A DNA stretch of 64,000 bases from Candidatus Obscuribacterales bacterium (lineage in GTDB: Bacteria; Cyanobacteriota; Vampirovibrionia; Obscuribacterales; Obscuribacteraceae), in the NCBI GenBank assembly GCA_020050835.1, contig JAGVKB010000129.1:46882-110881 (forward strand), given 5' to 3'. A model generated the notes under the pieces. It did no database searches. It saw nothing but the letters and a program-made list of their open reading frames with translations, and was not told the origin of the DNA. The position numbers and the translations under genes were made by a program. Position 1 is the first letter of the stretch. Each line of letters opens with the position of its first letter. Of this stretch, positions 17,657 through 25,646 are shown in pieces.

Positions 17657-19258
17657 TTACAGCAGCGGCCCTACCGCCGCTTCAACCGCGGCAATCAGTT
17701 CACCTGATTCAAGCAGCTTTTCAGCCGCCACCATGTCGTGATGGATCTCGCGGTCTTGCTCGAGGTGTTTGATATGCAGCCTTACTTGATCGAAAGCTGC
17801 TTTGATGCCAGGTCCGGGCAGAGCTCCTTGCACAACGCAGGCCGGTTGATCGGAATGGCGGTAGCCGCTGCCAAGTCTGAAGTCGAGACCTTGTGCGGCA
17901 CACAGCAATTCGATCGCCAGGACTTTGCGGGCATTATGCAAGATCATTCGAGCCTTGCGGCAAGCAATCGTACCCATCGATACGTGGTCTTCCTGATTGG
18001 CTGATGTCGGTATCGAATCCACGCTGGCCGGGTGCGCCAGGCTCTTGTTCTCTGAAACGAGAGCAGCGGCTGTGTACTGAGCAAGCATGAGTCCGGAGTT
18101 AAGCCCGCCGTGTTCGGTCAGAAAGGCCGGCAGACCGTTGGAAAGAGCCGGATTTACGAGGCGCTCGATCCGGCGTTCTGAGATGTTTGCCAATTCAGAC
18201 AGAGCGATAGCAGCATAATCCATTACGAATGCGAGCGGCTGCCCATGAAAGTTTCCGGCGGAGATTGGTCCGTCTTCGAAAATAAGTGGATTATCTGTTG
18301 CTGAATTGATTTCGATTTCAAGCACTGCTCGCACATGCTTGAATGCCTGACGAGAGGCTCCGTGGACTTGCGGCATGCAGCGCAAAGAGTATGCGTCTTG
18401 GACCAGCGGGCAATCCTTATGGCTCTCGACGAAACCGCTGTTTGCCAGAAGGGTGCGCAAATTCGACGCTGACTCAATCTGTCCGGGGTGAGGGCGAACC
18501 CGATGCACCGCCTCGTCAAAGGGGCGGGGTGAGCCCAGTTGCGCCTCCAGCGACATCGCTCCGATGATATCTGCAAGCTTTGCCAGGTGCTCCGCCTCCA
18601 GCAAAACCAATGAGGCGATAGCCGCCATGATCTGGGTGCCATTAATCAAGGCGAGCCCTTCCTTGGCTTCCAGGGTGACCGGTTCTAGCCCGACGGCTGA
18701 AAGCGCGTCGTGTCCCTTGAGAACTCTGCCGTTCAGCTCGGCCTCGCCTTCTCCGATTAAGACCAGCGCCATGTGCGCCAAGGGAGCTAAATCACCGCTT
18801 GCTCCCAACGATCCCTGCTCGGGTATCATCGGATGTACGCCGTTGTTCAGGCAGCCCAGAAGCAGATCTACTACTTCCGTTCTAATACCGGAATAACCTT
18901 TGGCCAGAGCGTTTGCTCGCAACAGGACGGCCAAGCGAACGACCGCCTGGTCGAAGCGTGGACCGACGCCGGCGGAATGGCTGAGGATTAAATTACGCTG
19001 CAATTTGTGACTGTCTTCCGGTGCAATCCGTACATCTTTGAACTTGCCGAATCCGGTCGTAATCGCGTAGACAGCTTGCCCGCTGGAGAGTATCTGCTCG
19101 ACCAACTGCCGGCTAGAGGCGAGCTGTTGGCGTGCCGAATCAGACAGAGCGACATTGACTGTTCTTTCTAGTACCGGCTTGAGATCCTCCAGAGAGAGGC
19201 TGTTGCCGTCGATCAGCAACGTGGAGATCTCAGGCTCGCTGCCCTTCGAATTTGACAT
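17657..19258 (-). CDS. hutH: histidine ammonia-lyase
   Basis: Deaminates histidine to urocanate using an autocatalytic MIO cofactor. The MIO-forming triad is ASG at residues 153-155 in GSLGASGDLAPLAH. Histidine-type selectivity is supported by NLILSHSAGVG near residues 89-99 and by TSANQEDHVSMG, which are HAL rather than PAL or TAL signatures. Length 533, slightly above the usual 505-515. GGGGGG lies just before the ATG. No hutU, hutI or hutG is nearby, so urocanate catabolism is not shown here. Confidence 0.93.
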   Translation of the reverse strand: MSNSKGSEPEISTLLIDGNSLSLEDLKPVLERTVNVALSDSARQQLASSRQLVEQILSSGQAVYAITTGFGKFKDVRIAPEDSHKLQRNLILSHSAGVGPRFDQAVVRLAVLLRANALAKGYSGIRTEVVDLLLGCLNNGVHPMIPEQGSLGASGDLAPLAHMALVLIGEGEAELNGRVLKGHDALSAVGLEPVTLEAKEGLALINGTQIMAAIASLVLLEAEHLAKLADIIGAMSLEAQLGSPRPFDEAVHRVRPHPGQIESASNLRTLLANSGFVESHKDCPLVQDAYSLRCMPQVHGASRQAFKHVRAVLEIEINSATDNPLIFEDGPISAGNFHGQPLAFVMDYAAIALSELANISERRIERLVNPALSNGLPAFLTEHGGLNSGLMLAQYTAAALVSENKSLAHPASVDSIPTSANQEDHVSMGTIACRKARMILHNARKVLAIELLCAAQGLDFRLGSGYRHSDQPACVVQGALPGPGIKAAFDQVRLHIKHLEQDREIHHDMVAAEKLLESGELIAAVEAAVGPLL

Positions 19259-19524
19259 CGTTTCCCCCCGATGATGCTCTTTGCAGTCGAGCGCCGGATT
19301 ACTGCAGCCGTAATTGAAAAAATGATTGAAGCTGTCTCGGCCTGCGCTGGTTCAACCGGTAGGCGCAATTCACATAGGCTATCAGAGTGTAAATGTTGTT
19401 CTTAAGTAATCACATCAAATCTTTCAAATGCGCAGTCAGGCAAGCTGCATTTGGGAGGAGAGCGGTGAAATGCGGAACAAAGCAGAGCCGCTCAGCGTCA
19501 GGCTGTGAGAAAGGAGAGCTGCCG

Positions 19525-20541
19525 ATGTGCCTGAAGCCAGATGTTGATGCTAGATATTCGGCGTTGTCGTCAAGAGTTCTGGCAACGCTCATCGCCTGGC
19601 TAGTATCATCAGGTTTAGCAGTGGCTTCTGCCGGATCGACAGCTTCTGCTTTCGCCCTTGGGAATGGGGCGAGTCTGCCGGTCAGTTTGTCCAAGCTGGA
19701 AGAAAAATTCTTTATGCACTCTTACGATCGCGAACCGGAAGATTCGAGGTTGGAGCGGCTGGAGGAGATGGTTTTTGGCGGGCGCAAAGCCGGATCCGCC
19801 GAGCAGCGCAAGGCGAGATTGTCGGCAGCGATGACTGTGCCTGCGCCGGTCGGTGTGGGCGCTGGCGATGCGACCGGCCAGGGCGAGTCCGAGTCATCCT
19901 CCCGAGCGCCGGTTGACAGTCAGCTAACCGCTGATTCGGCTGCGGACGAAGCGGATGCCGCTTACTCCGTACCGGCTGTGCGGAACCGAGAGCCGGTGCG
20001 GAGCGAACCGCAAGGACGTTGGGATAAGAGCTGGCAGGCGCACTATCGGCAGGCTGAGGTCGGGCGCCCGGGAAGTGATACTGTCAGCAGTGGCGCATGG
20101 CCCGCGCCGGAGCAGGTTCGTTCGCCAGTGGCAAGCCGGCCCACGTCTGATTCCGTCAGCCGCAGTGCGCCCGCGTACCAGAGCGAAAGTGCAGCGATGC
20201 CGCAACCGGCTCCGGATTTTACGCGCAAATCCGAGCCCGTGGCGCTGGCGCCACCGTATGCGGTGCATAGCAACAGGCCTGGTTCAATTCAGTCGGCCGC
20301 TCCGCCGTTGACCACTAGCGGTCAGATCTTGGAGAGGGTCGGAGCGCTTGAACTGCAAGCCTTCGGCATAACATTCCAGAGCAACCCGCTGCCGAATCGA
20401 CTGGCACGTCTCGAGTGGAACCAGTTTCCTGGCGTGGCGGCCCGGACCGATTTGCCGATCACGGCGCGGGTCGATCGCCTCGCAAGCGACCGCTCTGGGA
20501 AAATGAGATTTCCTTCCGGTGGCGGTAATGCTTTGTACTAA
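19525..20541 (+). CDS. exported repeat protein, LE-RLxRLE-FG family, member 2
   Basis: Predicted exported protein of 338 residues. The ATG at 19525 has AAGGAGA seven bases upstream and is followed by a hydrophobic signal segment (VLATLIAWLVSSGLAVASA). It has two copies of the repeat. The first (SKLEEKFF, RLERLEEMVFG, GSAEQRK) matches copy 1 of the two paralogues. The second (LELQAFG, RLARLEWNQFP, LPITARVDRL) matches their copy 3. A long Ser/Pro/Ala-rich, probably disordered linker replaces the middle copy. It is 277 bases upstream of member 3 on the same strand. Function unknown. Confidence 0.75.
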   Translation: MCLKPDVDARYSALSSRVLATLIAWLVSSGLAVASAGSTASAFALGNGASLPVSLSKLEEKFFMHSYDREPEDSRLERLEEMVFGGRKAGSAEQRKARLSAAMTVPAPVGVGAGDATGQGESESSSRAPVDSQLTADSAADEADAAYSVPAVRNREPVRSEPQGRWDKSWQAHYRQAEVGRPGSDTVSSGAWPAPEQVRSPVASRPTSDSVSRSAPAYQSESAAMPQPAPDFTRKSEPVALAPPYAVHSNRPGSIQSAAPPLTTSGQILERVGALELQAFGITFQSNPLPNRLARLEWNQFPGVAARTDLPITARVDRLASDRSGKMRFPSGGGNALY

Positions 20542-20817
20542 CTCTGCCGGAAGCGACAGCATTCTGATTTCAGTCTTATAAATCTGCGTTTTTACCGGTG
20601 AATTCGCACGTTCGATTGAGTCTCGGAACATATGGTGATGAGCGACGTCTAACGACGCACGGGGTGGCAGGGGGCCGCTCACCGCTCTGAGTCAATCCCC
20701 CAGAAGTCCCGGGTTTGAACGTACTAAAAGCTAGTGTTATCCAGGGTTTTGGTCGTAGGCACCCGTGGTAAAATCACACTAGTAAGGGTATTTGAGCGTT
20801 CGAGAGATTCCAGATTA

Positions 20818-22431
20818 ATGGGACTGAAGTGTCAAATCTCGCATAGATGTCGGCAAGATGCCTGGTCCTCCTGGAGACCGCGCAGGCGAATTGCGCTTCC
20901 TTCTATAGTTGGGCTGGTGCTGACGGCCGGCTTACTGTTGGGTTGTGGTTCGGTTCCGGCTTGGGCTATTGATGACTCGAGTATCGCCAAGCTCGAGCGA
21001 AAGCTATTTCACAAGGACTATTCCAAAGATTTGGTGGATGCAAGATTGGATCGTCTGGAGAAAATGGTTTTCGGTGAAGCGAAGGACGGCTCCGAACCGG
21101 AGCGGATTAGCAATTTGTTGACAGCCGTTCCAAACCTGGACGCTCCTTACCAGTCCGAAGAGTTGGCTAGCAGCAAGTCTTTGCCCGCCCAAACGAGCAG
21201 CTCCGGCGAGCCGGAAGAAGAGCAGGCTTCAGCCAACGCGGGCAGCAGACAGGAAAGAACAACCGACAGTCAGCCGCCGCCTAATGCCAGTAAGTACCCG
21301 GCTGTAACTGCGATCGAGCAAAAGCTGTTAGGTAAGGATTTTGCAGCGGAGCCGGTGGTAAAACGATTGGAGCGGCTGGAAACAAAAGTGTTCGGGCATA
21401 CCTCGGGAATTGAAGATTTAAGCGAGCGAGTGGACCGGTTGAAAACTCGAACCGGCATTGATGTGGCTAAGCAAGCGCCTCTGGGGACGGACTGGGCGGA
21501 CGATGATGACGATGCCGTCAGCCCGGCTTCGAGATTTCCGGTAGCTGGTGGCGGCGAGGACGGCAGGAGCTTCAGCGGCCGAGACCTGCGCAAGGATCTC
21601 GGCGTGCCCTCGCAGGGCATCACAGACAGCTGGGCCGGCACCGGCAGTTACGGAATGGGTGGTGGTCCGGCCAGGCAAGGGCTATCCCCGAGTCAGAGGC
21701 GGGTAGCAAACGACCGGGGAATCGAAGATTTGGCATCGCAAATGGTGCCGCAAGCGCGGCCGTCGTCGGCCGATCTCGCCGGCGCCGGACAGCCGGTTGG
21801 GCTCAATCAACAGGTGGGAGCGTTAGAACATGAGATTTTTGGCAAGACTTTCGTGCGCGACGCATTGCCAGTCCGGCTGAACCGTCTCGAGACGACTGTA
21901 TTTCCGCAGCAGAAGGCGGCGGCCGATAAATCTCTGCCGGACCGAGTCAGTCGATTGTTGGCTGTGGTTCCACTTTCCAGCGGTGGCCAGCCGCAGCGGT
22001 CGATCGCTCAAAATGGTGGGCTGATGCGTCAGCCAGATCCCGACTTTGCGGAGCTCGATGATATCGCCGGCATGCAAATGGGGCAACCGAGAGCTGGAAG
22101 TGGATTGTCCAAGATTATCAACTCAATCGGCGGCTTCCTGACCGGCGGCTATAACGGCGCTTATCCGGTCGCTCCTTCCGGGATAGTAACTGATCCGCAG
22201 ACCGGCCTCTGGTTTGATCCAAGAACTGGCAGCCTGATCGATCCGATCACCGGCGCCGTAGTTGGGCAGAGACTGATTCAACAAGGCGCTGGCTCGACGA
22301 TGAACGGATTCGGCTCATTTAGCAATGGTTTTGCACCATATGGGACACAGTATGGCACCGGATATGGTACCGGTGCTCACTTCGGGTTCGGCGGCGTCGG
22401 CCGTTATGGCTATGGCGGTATGTGGCCGTAA
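20818..22431 (+). CDS. exported repeat protein, LE-RLxRLE-FG family, member 3
   Basis: Predicted exported protein of 537 residues from ATG 20818; a longer GTG start at 20734 lacks support. The hydrophobic segment ends LLLGCGSVPAWA, so either a lipobox cysteine (about residue 43) or an AWA signal-peptidase site is possible. Three repeat copies share order and linker (PPPNASKYPAV) with member 1. A later segment contains DPQTGLWFDPRTGSLIDPIT, a short tandem motif, and the C-terminus is Gly/Tyr-rich (GTGYGTGAHFGFGG). It likely acts in the envelope; function unknown. Confidence 0.75.
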   Translation: MGLKCQISHRCRQDAWSSWRPRRRIALPSIVGLVLTAGLLLGCGSVPAWAIDDSSIAKLERKLFHKDYSKDLVDARLDRLEKMVFGEAKDGSEPERISNLLTAVPNLDAPYQSEELASSKSLPAQTSSSGEPEEEQASANAGSRQERTTDSQPPPNASKYPAVTAIEQKLLGKDFAAEPVVKRLERLETKVFGHTSGIEDLSERVDRLKTRTGIDVAKQAPLGTDWADDDDDAVSPASRFPVAGGGEDGRSFSGRDLRKDLGVPSQGITDSWAGTGSYGMGGGPARQGLSPSQRRVANDRGIEDLASQMVPQARPSSADLAGAGQPVGLNQQVGALEHEIFGKTFVRDALPVRLNRLETTVFPQQKAAADKSLPDRVSRLLAVVPLSSGGQPQRSIAQNGGLMRQPDPDFAELDDIAGMQMGQPRAGSGLSKIINSIGGFLTGGYNGAYPVAPSGIVTDPQTGLWFDPRTGSLIDPITGAVVGQRLIQQGAGSTMNGFGSFSNGFAPYGTQYGTGYGTGAHFGFGGVGRYGYGGMWP

Positions 22432-22442
22432 AACTTGCCCAA

Positions 22443-22460
22443 CCAAGCGCTCGTGCTTGG
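22443..22460. terminator. hairpin between converging genes
   Basis: A stem CCAAGC (22443-22448) with GCTTGG (22455-22460) lies in the 37-base gap between the converging repeat-protein and response-regulator genes. There is no strong T run, so it is at best a weak or rho-assisted terminator. Confidence 0.35.
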
Positions 22461-22468
22461 CGATTCGA

Positions 22469-23191
22469 TTAGAGCAACCCCTTGCGGAGCGCTTTTACCG
22501 CGGCATGCGTACGATCGTTGACGGCTAGCTTTTCCATGATGTGCCGCATGTGGGTCTTGATGGTTTCCGCGCTAACCGTTAATTCTTCCGCAATCTGCTT
22601 ATTGCTGTAACCCTTAACGACCAGCCTCAGCACGTCGAGCTCGCGCTGTGAAAGCGGCTCCTCAATCTCTCTTGTCTGCTCAGCCTGATCGCTTTCAAGT
22701 GCAGCGGCAGACCCCCGACCGTTGCCATCTCCTGGCAGGGTTGGTCTGGGTGCTTCATAAAGCTTGATAACTTTGGCAGCGATTGCTGAATCGAGCCAGA
22801 TATCGCCGGCCTGCACTCCCTGGATGGCGGCAATAATCCGCTCCGGAGCGAAATCTTTTAAGCAGTAGCCGCAAGCGCCGGCTGCAAGCGATGCAAATAT
22901 GTCTCTTTCGTTGTCGCTGGCGGTCAACATGATGATCTTAATCGCTGGCGACTTCTCCAGAATCGTTCGCGACGCTTCTATACCATCCATGACCGGCATG
23001 CTGACATCCATCAGGATGACGTCGGGCTTGAGCCGACTGACCTGAATCAGAGCTTCCTCGCCATTTTCGGCTTCGCCGATCACTGCGAAGTCTCGATATT
23101 GTTCGAGTAAAAGCTTCAATTGCAGTCGAAGTGAAGTCAGATCATCGACAATCAGGACTTTTATCTGTGAGTTGTTGTTTGCTTCAGCCAC
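22469..23191 (-). CDS. NarL/LuxR-family response regulator
   Basis: Two-component response regulator of 240 residues. The receiver domain (about 10-125) has the acidic pair D16-D17, phospho-acceptor D62 in ILMDVSMPVMDG and a conserved lysine in CLKDFAPE. A GerE-type HTH follows (about 175-238), with LSQRELDVLRLVVKGYSNKQ and ETIKTHMRHIMEKL. No histidine kinase is adjacent, so its partner is elsewhere. A TATAAT on the minus strand 60 bases upstream is a likely promoter. Confidence 0.92.
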   Translation of the reverse strand: MAEANNNSQIKVLIVDDLTSLRLQLKLLLEQYRDFAVIGEAENGEEALIQVSRLKPDVILMDVSMPVMDGIEASRTILEKSPAIKIIMLTASDNERDIFASLAAGACGYCLKDFAPERIIAAIQGVQAGDIWLDSAIAAKVIKLYEAPRPTLPGDGNGRGSAAALESDQAEQTREIEEPLSQRELDVLRLVVKGYSNKQIAEELTVSAETIKTHMRHIMEKLAVNDRTHAAVKALRKGLL

Positions 23192-23250
23192 CGGATATCC
23201 CGCGGTCTGGGTAAGCTCTCGAGTGATACCTTAAGTGATTCCTTGTCTCA

Positions 23251-23256
23251 ATTATA
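23251..23256 (-). promoter_or_regulatory. -10 element upstream of the response-regulator gene
   Basis: Minus-strand TATAAT located 60 bases upstream of the ATG of the NarL-type regulator, in AATATAATTGAG. No -35 of consensus quality at normal spacing. Confidence 0.35.
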
Positions 23257-23401
23257 TTCGCGCGATCGTTGTGCAAGAGAGTTTTTGTCGGGGCGTAACA
23301 CTTCAAATTGTTGAGACTGACTCGTCAATCTTCTGGCGCGGTTTGTTTTCAGGATAAGTTTGACACTGTTATGATTTTGGCAGTCTGATTTGAGGTGGAG
23401 C

Positions 23402-24319
23402 ATGATTCTGCTGACTGGCGGGACCGGCTTTCTTGGCGGTCAAATAGTAGAGACGCTCAGAGCGGCCAAGCACGATCTGCGAGTGCTTACAATGGGAGGC
23501 GGCGATTGGCGCAGCAATTCGCTTTCCGGCCTCAAGCAGATGGGAATTGATGCCGTTGTCGGCAGCATCTCCAATCCACGTACGGTTGCGGCGGCCCTCG
23601 ATGGATGCAATGTCGTAATCAGTGCGGCCGGCGGTTTGGCGCCAAGTCGTGACATGTCATACCGAGAAGTTCATGTCGAAGGGATAAAAATCCTCTGTGA
23701 GCAGGCTGCCAAGCACGGTGTCCAGCGGATGATTCACATTAGCTGTTTGGGCGCGGATCAGCACAGCGATAGCGAATACTATCGTTGCAAATGGGAGGGC
23801 GAACAGATCGTTAAGAGCGGTCAACTGTATTGGACTATCTTTCGACCTTCTTACATTTTTGGCGATCGTTGCGAGTTTGTTAACTTCTTGAAGCCGCTAT
23901 TGAAGGTGCCCTTCATCGTTCCGGTAATTGGTAGCGGTCTCAATCGCTTGCAGCCGGTATCTGTAGATGATGTGGCCGATTGCGTCCTGCAGGCCATCTT
24001 TAAGAAGGAGACAGCCAATCAAGTGATCGACCTGCACGGACCCAGCACTTACACATTGGCTGAGTTCATGGCTCTATTGCGCGACGAATTGAAAGTGGCT
24101 AAGCCCACGGTACCGGTTACCATGGCAACCGCGCTTAAGGTTCTCAAGCCGATCGAGCGCTTCTTACCCAGGCTGACATTGAACATGGAATTTGTTCAGC
24201 TGCTGACATCCGATTCGGCGACTGACTCTGATTTGATGAAGCAGTACTTTCAAGTCAAGGGAGCAGCGCTCGAGGAGTATGTGCAACGAATCTTGTTTCA
24301 GGAAGATCGCTACAATTGA
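23402..24319 (+). CDS. NAD(P)-binding atypical SDR (NmrA/Ycf39/NDUFA9-like)
   Basis: Rossmann-fold protein of 305 residues with the glycine motif TGGTGFLGG at its N-terminus and an active-site-like YYRCKWEGE segment (YxxxK replaced by YRCK). Its closest general resemblance is to atypical SDRs such as Ycf39 and NDUFA9, which act in complex assembly or quinone metabolism. The ATG at 23402 follows GAGGTGGAG; a TTG at 23390 lies within that site. It stands alone, so function is inferred only at family level. Confidence 0.8.
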   Translation: MILLTGGTGFLGGQIVETLRAAKHDLRVLTMGGGDWRSNSLSGLKQMGIDAVVGSISNPRTVAAALDGCNVVISAAGGLAPSRDMSYREVHVEGIKILCEQAAKHGVQRMIHISCLGADQHSDSEYYRCKWEGEQIVKSGQLYWTIFRPSYIFGDRCEFVNFLKPLLKVPFIVPVIGSGLNRLQPVSVDDVADCVLQAIFKKETANQVIDLHGPSTYTLAEFMALLRDELKVAKPTVPVTMATALKVLKPIERFLPRLTLNMEFVQLLTSDSATDSDLMKQYFQVKGAALEEYVQRILFQEDRYN

Positions 24320-24456
24320 ATTCGGACAGCCTAAGCGGGCTCAGTTGTTTAGAGCCTTTACCTGAGCGGTTATTAGGGGTAGCGCTTGAATAAAGTGTCG
24401 TAAAATAGCAGAGCTGAGTAGGCAAACAGATGTCCACTGGGGAGAGCGCTTAGAAA

Positions 24457-24801
24457 ATGATCAGATTGAATAAGCCGGTTAAATTGATGGAATGGGGCGA
24501 GGGCACCAACACTGTCAATCAAGTGTGGACTGAAATCGGCCAGGGCAGCATTCGAACTGCCAAGCAACGAGATGGTCTCACCAGTCTGGAAATAGAGCTG
24601 AAAGGTCGACTCGAAAAGAAGAACAAGAGCGACAACGCAATTAAAGTTGTGCAGCAGGGCGAAGGGATGGCAGCTCGCTCTGAGCATTGGGGCGAAGTGG
24701 CGATGGGCAAACTGCGGTCCTTTGACAGCGCCACTGGCAAAACGCTGGTAAACATCGACATTCCTACTGCCGCGAAAATAGGCAACTCTCGCGAAGTTTA
24801 A
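24457..24801 (+). CDS. hypothetical protein, 114 residues
   Basis: Small soluble protein with no signal peptide or membrane segment. GGGGAGAG precedes the ATG at good spacing, supporting a real gene. It is rich in charged residues and beta-forming stretches (TVNQVWTEIGQGSIRTAK, MGKLRSFDSATGKTLVNIDI). I do not recognise the family. It converges with the START-like gene, 32 bases apart. Confidence 0.6.
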   Translation: MIRLNKPVKLMEWGEGTNTVNQVWTEIGQGSIRTAKQRDGLTSLEIELKGRLEKKNKSDNAIKVVQQGEGMAARSEHWGEVAMGKLRSFDSATGKTLVNIDIPTAAKIGNSREV

Positions 24802-24833
24802 GGGACGTACAAAAGGATCAGGCTGTAAATGGT

Positions 24834-25517
24834 CTACAGTGTGCGGCTGGCGGTTGTGGAAACTCTTGTAGTCTCCACAAATTGCTTGAGCGCTGTGCCG
24901 ATCTCTTTCTGGAAATTTCGCAAGGCAAAAGACACCAGGAATTTTGGGATGATTGGACCGGTATCTACAGCTAACGTGTAAATCACCGCACAACGGTTGC
25001 CGCTGTCCACGGGCGAGAGCTCCCATTTCCCAATCACTGTTTTGAAATTGCCGTCGATCACTTGCCAGTCGAGGACACTTGGCTTTCCACTCAAGTCATT
25101 GATTGTGTGCTGGCGCTGAGTCCTTACGAAAACGTGCGGCTTGAGGTCGCTTTCGGTCCAGACGAGATTGCCCTCCTGTTTCGTAATGCGGCATGATTCC
25201 AGCCGCCTGAACATATTTGGGTACTCAGAAAAGTTGGTGAGGACCTGCCAAACAATCTCAGGCGGAGCATTGATCACGAATTTCGTGCGCACTTCCGCCA
25301 GCTTGTCGGAGGCTTTGAATACCTTTTGAGAAGCTGTCTTTGTTCCGAGGCTAGTGGATTTGCCACCGAGGGACAATTGTGGGTTAGCTCGGTCTTGATT
25401 CGGTGAAGCGGCGACGGACGGGTAAAGAGCAGGACTGAGGGTCGCTGCAATTAAGATGGAGATCCAGAATCTATTACAGCGTCGTAAGGCTGAACTGTTC
25501 TTGGAGCGATCGGTCAC
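24834..25517 (-). CDS. exported START-like (SRPBCC/Coq10-type) protein
   Basis: A 227-residue protein with a probable signal peptide or membrane anchor (FWISILIAATLSPALYPSVAA) followed by a helix-grip domain from about residue 70. Typical SRPBCC elements are visible: FVINAPPEIVWQVLTNFSEY at the start and a C-terminal helix ending LKQFVETT. The family binds hydrophobic ligands; which ligand is unknown. The start is a GTG at 25517 without a clear ribosome binding site. Confidence 0.7.
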   Translation of the reverse strand: MTDRSKNSSALRRCNRFWISILIAATLSPALYPSVAASPNQDRANPQLSLGGKSTSLGTKTASQKVFKASDKLAEVRTKFVINAPPEIVWQVLTNFSEYPNMFRRLESCRITKQEGNLVWTESDLKPHVFVRTQRQHTINDLSGKPSVLDWQVIDGNFKTVIGKWELSPVDSGNRCAVIYTLAVDTGPIIPKFLVSFALRNFQKEIGTALKQFVETTRVSTTASRTL

Positions 25518-25646
25518 GGCGAGGGCATCCTTAGTTTCGGGGATCTGCGGCTGTCAAGTGTTGCGCGGAGTACACAGGATCCGACCGAGTAAACATAATG
25601 GCATGTGGAAACGACGAGGTCAATTTTGAATGAAATTGTCATGAGT

